Positions 41,706 through 49,350 of a stretch of DNA of 64,000 nt are shown piece by piece. The notes under the pieces were generated by a model. The model was not told the origin of the DNA. It was given only the letters and a program-made list of their open reading frames with translations, and ran no database searches. Every line of letters begins with the position of its first letter. Position 1 is the first letter of the stretch. The position numbers and the translations under genes are program-made. Source of the stretch: Streptomyces cyaneochromogenes (GTDB lineage: Bacteria; Actinomycetota; Actinomycetes; Streptomycetales; Streptomycetaceae); the NCBI RefSeq assembly GCF_003963535.1, contig NZ_CP034539.1:5828001-5892000 (forward strand), in the 5' to 3' direction.

Positions 41706-42725
41706 CTACCTGAGGGCGTCAACCAGCGCGTCACAAAGAGACTTCGCGTCGTCGAGGGCTTGGCGGCATGCGGCATCGGTGAGTACGAGACGCTGACCGA
41801 TTCGAGTGGACGAACTGGGCACTCTGGTCAGGTACTTCTCATCCACGATGCCGTCGTTATGCGTGAAGACGTGCCGGGCGGCCCAGGTTTCGAGGAGGCG
41901 TTGCCACGACTGTGCGCCCAGGGTGATCCGCAGGTCGGAGAAGCCGGTGGCGACGATCAGGTCGGCCATGTGGTCGAGACGCTGGAAGATGGCCCCCTTG
42001 CCGTTCAGGAGGCTGTCGGCGTTCGGCGCGGCCGCGCGAAAGAGCGAGGAGGCCAGAGCCTCTACGACTCCGACCACGTTCTCGATGGTGTCGACCCAGT
42101 TGCGCGCGAACACCCCCTGCTCGCGGAGCAGGGACTTCGCGTCCGCGGGCAGGGCTTCCAGGGCGTCCAGGCGGGCGGTGTCGGCCTGGAGGGCGTCGAA
42201 AGCGACGGAGGCGGCGGGGAGTTGACCGCACACGGGGCAGTACCGATGTTCCCCGAAGACCGCGTAGTTGTTCTGGCAGTCCGCACAGGTGCGGACACGG
42301 ACGAGTTGCTCCTCGTCGATCCCCGGCAGCGGGCGGGGGTAGAAGGGCTGCGACTTGTAGGAGAAGGAGATGCTGCTGCCGCGCGAGCCACGTGCCAGCC
42401 CACCGAACACCTTGTCCAACTCCTGGCTGACCATCTGCATGGCGAAGTCACCCGCGGCACGCATGATGCGGTCGCGCTGCTGCTCGGTCATGAACTCCGA
42501 GTGCTCTGCGTGGTGTCCGCAATAGACGCACCACAGGGTCAGGTCGTCGGGTAGCGCCTCGTACTGCTGGACGTCCATGCGGAAGACCAGCGAACACTCC
42601 GGGCACTGGCGGCCGAAGAAACCGTTGTCATCTGAAGGGATGCTGACCCGCATCTCGAAGGAGTCGCCCTGGCGGCCGACGAGTTCCGCACCATCGGCCA
42701 TTCTGAATCTGCGGTTGTCGCCCAT
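41706..42725 (-). CDS. Double zinc-ribbon protein with a C-terminal HEPN-like domain
   Basis: A 339-residue product. First zinc ribbon C41/C44 with C66/C69, second C147/C150 with C163/C166. A helical C-terminal domain contains RHVFTH (R284-x4-H289) followed by NDGIVDEKYL, the R-x4-6-H signature of HEPN ribonucleases in the helical setting expected for them. HEPN proteins serve in abortive infection, toxin-antitoxin and RNA processing. No nucleotidyltransferase partner is adjacent. ATG 42725 with GAGGGAG at somewhat long distance. Lies among fragments of mobile genes. Confidence 0.72.
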   Translation of the reverse strand: MGDNRRFRMADGAELVGRQGDSFEMRVSIPSDDNGFFGRQCPECSLVFRMDVQQYEALPDDLTLWCVYCGHHAEHSEFMTEQQRDRIMRAAGDFAMQMVSQELDKVFGGLARGSRGSSISFSYKSQPFYPRPLPGIDEEQLVRVRTCADCQNNYAVFGEHRYCPVCGQLPAASVAFDALQADTARLDALEALPADAKSLLREQGVFARNWVDTIENVVGVVEALASSLFRAAAPNADSLLNGKGAIFQRLDHMADLIVATGFSDLRITLGAQSWQRLLETWAARHVFTHNDGIVDEKYLTRVPSSSTRIGQRLVLTDAACRQALDDAKSLCDALVDALR

Positions 42726-42776
42726 GAGTTGATTGTCTCCCTCGGCACTGACAGTGGCTTCTGCGTGCGTCGCTCA

Positions 42777-43320
42777 TCAGCTGTGGCAGGTGATGCGTTC
42801 CTTGAACAGGTCGAAACCGCGTTGCATCATCGCCACGCTTCGGTCCGTGGCCCAGAACAGGACTTTGGGGGAGCTGGTCACCTGGGCGAGGTTCATCCGT
42901 CCCTGGGTGACCACCATGTTGCGCTCCAGGATGCTGAGCGTGCCGTAGATGTCGCCGTGTGCCAGGGAACTACAGCTGCTCCACACGATCTCGGCCTCCG
43001 CAGCACCCATAGGGGCCAGGGTTCCTGCTTCCCGCACGATCTCCGAGTAGGTCGTCGGTTTGAGGGCCTTCTTGGCGTCGGCCGGGTCCGTTCCCGCCTT
43101 GACGACAAGGTCCGTCAGCTGCTGCATCCGCACGTCTAGCGGTCGTCTGGGCTGCCGCTGGAGGAGCGAGTTCATGCGGTCCGAGTTCTTGTGCTCGCCA
43201 GCCTGCAGGCGCCGTCGCCGCTGCACGCGTACCAGGCGCTGCTTGGGGCCGAGCATCCATACCGCGCGGGCGCTGTTCTCGAAGGCGCCGCGCACGCGCC
43301 TACCAGAATCGTCAAGAGGC
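42777..43320 (-). pseudogene. 5'-truncated gene of an unknown helical protein family
   Basis: The frame reads GAFENSARAVWMLGPKQRLVRVQRR, later TYSEIVREAGTL and WSSCSSLAHGDIYGTLS, ending ITCHS at 42777. It begins abruptly, without a start or RBS, at about 43320, right after the arsC fragment. GTG 43295 could start a shortened 172-residue product, but the RBS is poor. The family occurs in streptomycete integrative elements by my recollection; function unknown. Confidence 0.55.
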
Positions 43321-43335
43321 AGGCCGCGCGTGTGG

Positions 43336-43510
43336 TCAGTGCTGTGCCAGGGCGTCGAGCTCGTCGAGGAGTCCGCGGACGCGGCGTTCGATTTCATCGC
43401 GGATGGGGCGGACGTCGGCAGCGGTTTTGCCGGCGGGGTCGTCGAGGTTCCAGTCGAGGTACCGCTTACCGGGGAAGACCGGGCAAGTGTCGCCGCAGCC
43501 CCGTGTCGGA
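43336..43510 (-). pseudogene. arsC: 3' fragment of an arsenate reductase gene (arsC, LMW-phosphatase type)
   Basis: Reads GCGDTCPVFPGKRYLDWNL, DDPAGK and VRPIRDEIERRVRGLLDELDAL, the conserved end of thioredoxin- or mycothiol-linked ArsC proteins. The N-terminal phosphatase loop is absent. On one side it overlaps, in another frame, the 3' end of a zinc-ribbon gene; on the other it meets a second truncated gene. Confidence 0.78.
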
Positions 43511-43843
43511 CAGCCACGCTTTACCCATGAGATGAGCAGTCCACAGGACAAGGCATGCCCAGCTCCTGCAGCGGTGGACCTCGATGGCGTACGTGTTGGC
43601 GTTGGGAGCCGGGTCGCAGGCGGCGTGGTGGACTTGCCGGCGGGCAGACCCCGGGTAGGTCATGAGGCTCTCCCCGGAGTATCCGTGGATTCCGGGCGCC
43701 AGCTGTTCGCTTTCGAACTGTTCCCAAGCACGTCTGTTGACCGTTGCCTGGTCGACCTCCGACATGTCGACCCAGAGACTGCCCTCGCCATCAGCGACGG
43801 GTTTCTTGCATGCGTCACAGATGGCGAGAAGCTCGTGCGTCAA
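43466..43843 (-). CDS. Small zinc-binding hypothetical protein, 3' end replaced at the arsC junction
   Basis: A 125-residue product. CDACKKPVADGEGSLWVD near the N-terminus and HHAACDP at about 80 suggest one zinc site; RSWACLVLWTAHLMGKAWL is the conserved late helix. The final 15 or so residues (GLRRHLPGLPR) are translated out of frame from the arsC fragment, so the natural C-terminus is lost. TTG 43843 (GGGCGGGAA upstream) follows the previous stop by 26 nt, in an operon with two genes upstream. Confidence 0.6.
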   Translation of the reverse strand: MTHELLAICDACKKPVADGEGSLWVDMSEVDQATVNRRAWEQFESEQLAPGIHGYSGESLMTYPGSARRQVHHAACDPAPNANTYAIEVHRCRSWACLVLWTAHLMGKAWLSDTGLRRHLPGLPR

Positions 43844-43869
43844 GGCGTTCCCGCCCAGCAGGTGCGCGG

Positions 43870-44235
43870 CTACTTCGAGGCGTCCTCGATGGCCTCGAAG
43901 ATGTCGGCGTCGGTCTCCTTCTGCCAGTCGGGCAGGTCGGGCCAGTCGGCGACGTATCCGGGCTTGGGGTTCTCGAAGTGCTTGTACATCTGGGCGGTCC
44001 AGCAGGTGGCGACGAAGCGGCTCTTCTGCTCGCGGGTGAGGCGGGAGGCGTGGCGGTCGCTGAGGTCGAGGAACTGTCGCACCTGGTTGTACACGGCCCC
44101 GGCGGCCTGGCGCTCCCACTCGGGGGTTTCTTCCCAGGGGGTGATGTAGCCGGGCTTGGGTTCGCCGGGGAAGTGCTTTCGAACGCCGGTGATCCAAGCC
44201 TCGCGGAACACGCGTGCGCCCTCGATCTGCGACAT
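43870..44235 (-). CDS. Hypothetical protein with an internal duplication
   Basis: A 121-residue product. Two copies of a roughly 30-residue pattern, KHFPGEPKPGYITPWEETPEW (first) and KHFENPKPGYVADWPDLPDW (second), separated by a helix with RHASRLTREQKSRF. Rich in Trp/Tyr/His; cytosolic; no family with known function recognised. GGGGAAGG lies just before ATG 44235. Its start is 14 nt after the stop of the XRE regulator, so it is cotranscribed. Confidence 0.7.
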   Translation of the reverse strand: MSQIEGARVFREAWITGVRKHFPGEPKPGYITPWEETPEWERQAAGAVYNQVRQFLDLSDRHASRLTREQKSRFVATCWTAQMYKHFENPKPGYVADWPDLPDWQKETDADIFEAIEDASK

Positions 44236-44249
44236 GCCTTCCCCTCTCG

Positions 44250-45506
44250 TCACGTCGTGCACAGTGCGTCGATCTCGGCGCCCAGTTCGACCACGCGGGC
44301 GTCGCGGGCGAGGGAGCCAAGATCGGTTCGTAGCCCCTGGAGTTTACGGGCGACGTACCCGGAGGACGTCGCTCGGGCGAGCTGCAGGGCCTCGCGGCCG
44401 TAGGTGAGGACCTGGTCCGGGTCGTGGCGCTTGGCGCCGATGGACGCGAGGTCGGTGAGGACTGCGCCGCGGCGCCGGAAAGACTGCCCAGAGGCGAGTA
44501 CGTCCTGGCTCAAAGCAGTGGTGAGGGCCTTCTCGGCGAGGTCGAGGCGGCCGAGTTGGAGGTAGCGGGCGCCGCGTTCCTCGGCGAGGCGGGAGCCGTC
44601 GAAGCGCAACCAGCCGCCGTTGTGAAACGGGCCGTTGAGGTCCGTGACCCTCTCCGCCTCGTCCAAGGCGCGCTCGCAGGCGGACAGGTTCCCGAGTCCG
44701 GCGTACGCCTCGGCCTGAACGGAGGCGACCCAGTGGCGGGTGGACAGGGAGCTGTCTCCTCGCCGCGCCACCCGCTCTGCAGCCGAGAGTGCGGTGGCGG
44801 CCTCGGCGTAACGCCGTTCGTACAGGTCGACGTATGCGTGCCGGACCAGGGCGCATGCCCAGAGGTCGTAGGACTTGGCTTCCTTGCTGGCGGAGGCGGC
44901 GAGTGTGTAGGACGCGGCTGCGTCGGTGTAGCGGTTGCCGTCGAAGGCCAGTTCTCCGGCGAGCTGGAAGAGGTCACCGGCCGCGCCGCACAGAGCCTGG
45001 GATTCAGCTGCCGGCTGGCCGTCGAGAGTGTCGTTGAGCGTGGTGAGCTGGTCGCGGACGATCGGGTACACGGAACCCTTGGCACGGGCGAGTTGGTACA
45101 CCTGCCACAGGTGGCCGTTCATGCGCAGGAAGTCCTCCGACACCCCACGGCGGGTCCCGTCGGTGAGGGCGGCGCTCTCGTCGGCGGGCAGAGCCACGAG
45201 GGCGCTGGTGACGGCGATGGCGCGTAGAAACTGGCGTCGGATCATGTCGTCGAGGTCCCCTGAGCCGTGGTGGTCGCGAGGCGGCGACCCTGCCGGCGCT
45301 GGACGGGCTGCTTGTGGCTGTCCCATCAGGGCGTCGAGTTCGTCAAGGTCGAGGTGCAGCAGCTCGGCCAGCCGTGGCCGTAATGGCGGCTGGGGTGTGG
45401 TGGTCCGGGTCTCCCAGCGCCCGATCGTGCGCCGGTCGACGCCGAGGGCGTGCGCGAGCTCTTCCTGACTGTAGCCCAGCGCCCTGCGCCGCTCCGCAAG
45501 CCCCAT
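44250..45506 (-). CDS. XRE-family regulator with a TPR-like C-terminal region
   Basis: A 418-residue product. N-terminal HTH (GYSQEELAHALGVDRRTIGRWETRT), then a region of helical repeats (ATALSAAERVARRGD, AYAGLGNLSACERALDEAERV, YLQLGRLDLAEKALTTAL) typical of Rap/PlcR/NsdA-like tetratricopeptide regulators, which often respond to peptides. It is divergent from a run of small genes that leads to the peptide, synthetase and methyltransferase cluster, so it is a candidate controller (inference from position only). Confidence 0.86.
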   Translation of the reverse strand: MGLAERRRALGYSQEELAHALGVDRRTIGRWETRTTTPQPPLRPRLAELLHLDLDELDALMGQPQAARPAPAGSPPRDHHGSGDLDDMIRRQFLRAIAVTSALVALPADESAALTDGTRRGVSEDFLRMNGHLWQVYQLARAKGSVYPIVRDQLTTLNDTLDGQPAAESQALCGAAGDLFQLAGELAFDGNRYTDAAASYTLAASASKEAKSYDLWACALVRHAYVDLYERRYAEAATALSAAERVARRGDSSLSTRHWVASVQAEAYAGLGNLSACERALDEAERVTDLNGPFHNGGWLRFDGSRLAEERGARYLQLGRLDLAEKALTTALSQDVLASGQSFRRRGAVLTDLASIGAKRHDPDQVLTYGREALQLARATSSGYVARKLQGLRTDLGSLARDARVVELGAEIDALCTT

Positions 45507-45672
45507 GCCGCCCCCTTTCCACGTTCCCGTCCGTGTCTACCCTGGCGGCGCTGATCTGTCCCATGAGTGTCCCAGGACTGCCTCATGGATGCCGTGGTCC
45601 GCGCCAACCCGCTCCGGTTTTCTGGACGTTGTCAGCCACGACAACGGTGGACACCGGAGAAGGGGTGCGGGC

Positions 45673-46044
45673 ATGGGAACACAGAGCGCCATGTCGTCCG
45701 AGGCGGCGCAGCTCCCGATCGTCTTGGAGGCGGTCGATGAGAGCGTGGCCACGGCGCTCGCAGTCGGGCTGGCGATGCCGGATCGCTCGGTGATCGAGGC
45801 GACGACCCGGGACCTGGTCGGTCACCTCAGAGCGCTGATGGCCGAGGACCTCGGCTTCGACGAGGACCCGGCCGTGCAGGCGCTGTTCCGGGAGGGTTAC
45901 CGGGTCCTCGACCTGACGCGCCGGCCCACCGTGGAGTCCACCCACTTCGGCGCCTACCAGTACATGCGTGAAGTCGGCCTGCTGACCAGGCGCTTTGCCG
46001 ATGTCTACCGCGAGGCGCAAGAACAGGACGAAGCCGATGCCTGA
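45673..46044 (+). CDS. Small hypothetical protein
   Basis: A 123-residue acidic, mainly helical protein (VLEAVDESVATALAVGLAMPDRSVIEATTRDLVGHLRALMAEDLG, RYVLDLTRRP-like and FGAYQYMREVGLLTRRFADVY segments). Not recognised. GGAGAAGGGG precedes ATG 45673. Overlaps the next small frame by 8 nt, implying an operon of small genes divergent from the XRE regulator. Confidence 0.65.
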   Translation: MGTQSAMSSEAAQLPIVLEAVDESVATALAVGLAMPDRSVIEATTRDLVGHLRALMAEDLGFDEDPAVQALFREGYRVLDLTRRPTVESTHFGAYQYMREVGLLTRRFADVYREAQEQDEADA

Positions 46045-46269
46045 CGAAGCCCCCACCGATCTGCCCATGCGCTGGCGCGGAGCGACATTGCCCGAGCAGG
46101 AACGGGCACGACGCCTCTTCATCAGTCCACCCGGCCTCCCGCCCTTCGTCCGGCAACCCGAGAAGAGCCACCGCGAACAGCGAAGAAACACATCACGGCC
46201 CAGGTCATGTACGTCGTCTCGGTCCTTGCGCTCGGCGGCTCGATCACGCTGGCGGTGTCGCGAGGATGA
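46037..46269 (+). pseudogene. Small gene apparently split by a one-base frameshift
   Basis: ATG 46037 overlaps the previous stop and reads PMRWRGATLPEQERARRLF, then PPFVRQPEKSHREQR. Near 46183 the coding signal shifts to another frame, KKHITAQVMYVVSVLALGGS, a membrane helix ending at TGA 46267-46269. Joined, this would be a roughly 77-residue single-pass membrane protein. The shift may be a mutation or a sequencing error; no clear slippery site was found. Confidence 0.45.
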
Positions 46270-46391
46270 TGAGACGGGGAAGCAACAGGCGCCGTGGTCC
46301 TTACGGCTGGCGGCAGTGGCTGTTGTCAGCCCTGATCATCGCCTCCACCTCGCCGGTCGCCTGGGCCTTCTGGTACTTCGACCGCTCCTAG
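46266..46391 (+). CDS. Very small membrane protein
   Basis: A 41-residue product. Basic N-terminus (RRGSNRRR), then one hydrophobic helix (WLLSALIIASTSPVAWAFWYF). Its ATG overlaps the TGA of the preceding frame (ATGA). Likely the last member of the mini-operon of small genes; function unknown. Downstream 46392-46655 shows nothing convincing. Confidence 0.5.
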   Translation: MMRRGSNRRRGPYGWRQWLLSALIIASTSPVAWAFWYFDRS

Positions 46392-46655
46392 CCCTCGACG
46401 GGCACTCACTGACTCCCGCTCTGGCCGCGCGAGCCCTCAGGAAGACCCGGTCCCCCACCGGGGCGGGCTCAGCAACTCCCCGGCGGCCGGAGCGGGATCC
46501 CACCACGGGGCAACCCGGTGTGCGCCCTGCCGCCGTGGCAGCAGTACCTCCGATAGGCCCCCGTCCCGGTCGCTGGATCTGCCTGCGGACGGGACGGGTC
46601 CTGGGCTTCGCAACTTGCGGGGCTCGTCCACTCACTCCGTAGGAGAGGAACGACC

Positions 46656-46772
46656 ATGAACATCGACGAACTGTTCACCGGCGACCTGATCACCGGCGTC
46701 CCCAGCATGGACGCGGCGCTGCTCGACAAGATGCCCGGCGGCGGCGACAACAACGGCGACCACTGCAGCTGA
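46656..46772 (+). CDS. Candidate RiPP precursor peptide (38 residues)
   Basis: Starts at ATG 46656 with AGGAGAGGA at ideal spacing. Residues 1-27 form an acidic, leader-like helix (NIDELFTGDLITGVPSMDAA...KMP); the last 11 residues are GGGDNNGDHCS, a Gly/Asp/Asn-rich core with single His and Cys. It is followed by a hairpin and then genes for an asparagine-synthetase-like enzyme and a methyltransferase, the layout of precursor plus modifying enzymes. If residue 28 (Gly) were the N-terminus after leader removal, an Asp falls at position 8, as in macrolactam rings, but the conserved leader Thr of lasso peptides is missing. Function inferred. Confidence 0.65.
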   Translation: MNIDELFTGDLITGVPSMDAALLDKMPGGGDNNGDHCS

Positions 46773-46785
46773 CCAGCCCGTGAAC

Positions 46786-46820
46786 GCGGTGGAGCAGGGC
46801 CGAGCGCTCTGCTCCACCGC
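46786..46820 (+). terminator. Hairpin between the peptide gene and the modifying enzymes
   Basis: Perfect 12-bp stem (46786-46797 with 46809-46820) with an 11-nt loop, 13 nt after the peptide stop and 20 nt before the next GTG. It could act as a partial terminator giving more peptide than enzyme transcript, or protect the peptide mRNA. Confidence 0.75.
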
Positions 46821-46840
46821 CCTGACTGAGGGGGAAGCAG

Positions 46841-48313
46841 GTGCTTTCGTTTCGTGTTCGGCTGGCTGACACCCGGAGCACAGCCTGGCGCTGGGACACA
46901 GATCGTTGGGTGAGCGGCGACAGCTGGATCAGACCCGCTCACGCGGCTGCCCTGGAAGCCGAGCTTGCGCCGGGCGATGGATCCGGCGTCCACGCACTGG
47001 TGAGGGAGGACACGGGCGGGGAGGTGGACTTCACATCGCTGCTCCTACGCCCGGACGAGGTTCAGGTTTCAGCGGGAGTGTTCGGCACCGCACCGCTCTA
47101 CCTAGTAGCGGCCGGAGAAGACCTATACGGCTCATGGGACTTGGCCGACCTACGGCCGCACCTGCGACCCGACCGACTCAATCCCCGGACCGTGGCGCGC
47201 ACCTTGACCCGCCGACACCGCTACAGCTCCGACACCCTCTTCGACGGCGTGTACCGGCTCACGGAACGCGCCACGGCCGTCTTCACGACCGCGGGACTCG
47301 CGATCCTCTACCCCGAGACCGCCCAGCACGTGCTGGAGCCCAGAAGGCTGCGGGCGGGTGTTGACCCGGTGGAGGCGTTCGATGCGCTGCTGACCGAGGC
47401 CGTGGCCGGGTGGCGTTCTACGGTGAGCTGCGTCGGCGTGGAGGTGTCTGGCGGGGCCGACTCGGGCAACGTGGCTCTCTCGACCGCCGCAGCCGGCTTC
47501 AGCTCGGTCCACACGTTCGGCTTGCTCATGGGCGGCCGGATCGGTCGGCTTCAGCGAGACCGACGTCGCATGCTGGTGGATCACCTGGGACTGCGGGACA
47601 CCGCCGTCCCGGCCATGCAGCACCCGCCGTTCGTGCCCGGTGGAGTACGGGAGCGCGGATTGCCGCACGACCCGGCAGGAGCCTTCTACCAGGAGGCGTT
47701 CGACGTCTTGCGCGGGCACGTGGCCGCCCACGGTTGCGAGGTGGTCTTCACGGGCGGTGGCGGGGATGAGGTCAATGCCTGCCACTCCCGTACGGGCGTC
47801 GATCTCCCCGCGGCAGAGCCCATCCCTTGGCTCGGGGACAAGGCCATCGAGGCCCTGGCCCAGGTGGACGAGAACCTCGCCCCCATCCCCGTGCTCCCGG
47901 TGCCCACGCTCGTGGCCTTCGGCCTGCACAACCCGGCCTACCTGAGACTCGGAATCTGGCCCGTCGCCCCGCTCGCCCACCCCCGAATCGTCCGCTTCAT
48001 GGAGCAACTGCCACACGAGCACAAGGGGGGCAAGGCGATGTTCCGCGACCGCCTGCGGCGTGCCGGACTGCCCGAGTCCGTCGCGGCCCCGACCGAACCG
48101 GAGAACTTCCTCGCGGTCATGGAGTCGGGCCTGCGCAGTTACGGCCTTCCCCTCCTGGACGACATGTTCCGCGAGTCACTGCTGGTCGACCTCGGCTACG
48201 TTGATCCCGTCGCCCTGGCCCGAGCCCGGGAGCACGCCGAGCGAGCCCCCGTGGTGCCTGACCTGCTGTGCGACACACTCGCCCTGGAAGTCGGACTCCG
48301 GAGCCTTGCATGA
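46841..48313 (+). CDS. Asparagine-synthetase-like (lasso-cyclase-type) enzyme
   Basis: A 490-residue product. The C-terminal synthetase domain has the PP-loop as SGGADS (203-208; classical SGGxDS) and TGGGGDE (304-310), so ATP-dependent carboxylate adenylation is expected. The N-terminal region looks like a degenerate class II glutaminase domain: position 2 is Leu, not the catalytic Cys, so it cannot use glutamine. This combination is typical of lasso-peptide cyclases and related macrolactam or amide formers rather than AsnB. GTG 46841 has GGGGGAAG upstream. Its stop overlaps the methyltransferase ATG. Probable substrate: the upstream 38-residue peptide. Confidence 0.85.
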   Translation: MLSFRVRLADTRSTAWRWDTDRWVSGDSWIRPAHAAALEAELAPGDGSGVHALVREDTGGEVDFTSLLLRPDEVQVSAGVFGTAPLYLVAAGEDLYGSWDLADLRPHLRPDRLNPRTVARTLTRRHRYSSDTLFDGVYRLTERATAVFTTAGLAILYPETAQHVLEPRRLRAGVDPVEAFDALLTEAVAGWRSTVSCVGVEVSGGADSGNVALSTAAAGFSSVHTFGLLMGGRIGRLQRDRRRMLVDHLGLRDTAVPAMQHPPFVPGGVRERGLPHDPAGAFYQEAFDVLRGHVAAHGCEVVFTGGGGDEVNACHSRTGVDLPAAEPIPWLGDKAIEALAQVDENLAPIPVLPVPTLVAFGLHNPAYLRLGIWPVAPLAHPRIVRFMEQLPHEHKGGKAMFRDRLRRAGLPESVAAPTEPENFLAVMESGLRSYGLPLLDDMFRESLLVDLGYVDPVALARAREHAERAPVVPDLLCDTLALEVGLRSLA

Positions 48314-49059
48314 GCAGCCTGGACATCGTGGAGGCAGAACGCCTCGAAGCGTCGAACCTCTTCTACCGGGACCCCACGCTGTACGACCACGTGCAGGCCG
48401 ACAGCTACAGCGCGAGCCTCTGCCGGGAACTCATCGACCGGCACTACCCCGAAGCCCGCACACTGCTGGACTTCGGCTGCGGCACCGGCAGGGACCTGGA
48501 ACTGCTCGCCCAGCGCTTCGACTGCATCGGCGTCGATCTCCAGCCCGGCCTGGTCGACTACGCACGCCGCACGCGCCCCGAACTCGACATCCGAGTCGGG
48601 GACATGCGCACCGTCCGACTCGACCGCACTGCCGACGTCCTGGTGTGCTTGGGCAACTCGCTCGCGTACGTGCACGACAACGCTGACGTCCGGGCAGCGT
48701 TCCAGACCTTCGCCGCACACGCGCACCCGGGCACCCTGTTCGTCCTGTGCTCCCCGGTAGCCCCGATCGAGTCTCCGAGCCCTCAACATGCCCGCGTAGA
48801 GACCTCCCTCGGGGCCGCCACGGTGACCATCAGCTACCAGTGGGACCTGCGGACACAGATCAACACCATGCGTCGGCAGTGGGTGTTCGACTCGGGCGAG
48901 GAGTGCCACGATGCCATCCGGCGGCGTGTTCTCGGTCCTCGCGAACTGGAGCTGCACGCGCTCCTCGCCGGTTTCGAGGTCTTTGAGATTGTCAACGAAA
49001 CCGGCGCACTGCCTGTCCTGGGTCCAGGCGCCTATACGGTGGCTCGCTATCAGGGGTGA
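48310..49059 (+). CDS. Class I SAM-dependent methyltransferase
   Basis: A 249-residue product. Motif I LLDFGCGTGRDLELLA, acidic loop GVDLQPGLVDYARR, RVGDMRTVRL and a VCLGNSLAYV post-II motif (small-molecule methyltransferase type, as in glycine/sarcosine or dTDP-sugar enzymes). A beta-rich C-terminal half follows. It overlaps the asparagine-synthetase-like gene by 4 nt (ATGA), so it is a dedicated partner; the likely acceptor is the modified peptide or a small cosubstrate (inference). Confidence 0.88.
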   Translation: MSSLDIVEAERLEASNLFYRDPTLYDHVQADSYSASLCRELIDRHYPEARTLLDFGCGTGRDLELLAQRFDCIGVDLQPGLVDYARRTRPELDIRVGDMRTVRLDRTADVLVCLGNSLAYVHDNADVRAAFQTFAAHAHPGTLFVLCSPVAPIESPSPQHARVETSLGAATVTISYQWDLRTQINTMRRQWVFDSGEECHDAIRRRVLGPRELELHALLAGFEVFEIVNETGALPVLGPGAYTVARYQG

Positions 49060-49064
49060 GGTTC

Positions 49065-49178
49065 CGGCCAATGAGCGGTGTGCACCGTGAAGTCGCAGGT
49101 CGCGGGTCTGGTGTGAACGACGAGTGGGGTACTCGCGCCGGTCGGCGGCCGATGGCCATGGCGTAGATCATCGGGCAG
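49065..49178 (-). repeat. Left copy of an imperfect inverted repeat (about 113 bp)
   Basis: Read on the minus strand this matches 49863-49975 on the plus strand at roughly three quarters of positions by eye, e.g. GATCT(A/T)CGCC, ACACCAGA and ACTTCACG(G/A)TGCACACC. It begins just after the methyltransferase stop. Confidence 0.68.
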
Positions 49179-49350
49179 GTCCGGTTCCGGCGGGATGCCG
49201 GGGTTCGGCTGCGCCCGCGACCGGCCCCCGCCTACGATCCGTCAGCAGGTCGGCACGCCATGAGAGCGCGGGAGGCTGCGGGGATGCAGGAGCGACAGTG
49301 GATCAACGCCCCGCCGGAGATAACTGGAGGTCCTTGCTGAGCAGTTGGCC

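Noticed and set aside
46175..46195. Programmed -1 frameshift in the small gene
   Set aside because: No X-XXY-YYZ slippery heptamer or clear downstream structure; a mutation or error is simpler.
46656..49059. Canonical lasso-peptide cluster
   Set aside because: No RRE or leader-protease gene, no transporter, no leader Thr, and the part after a Gly1-Asp8 ring would be only three residues.
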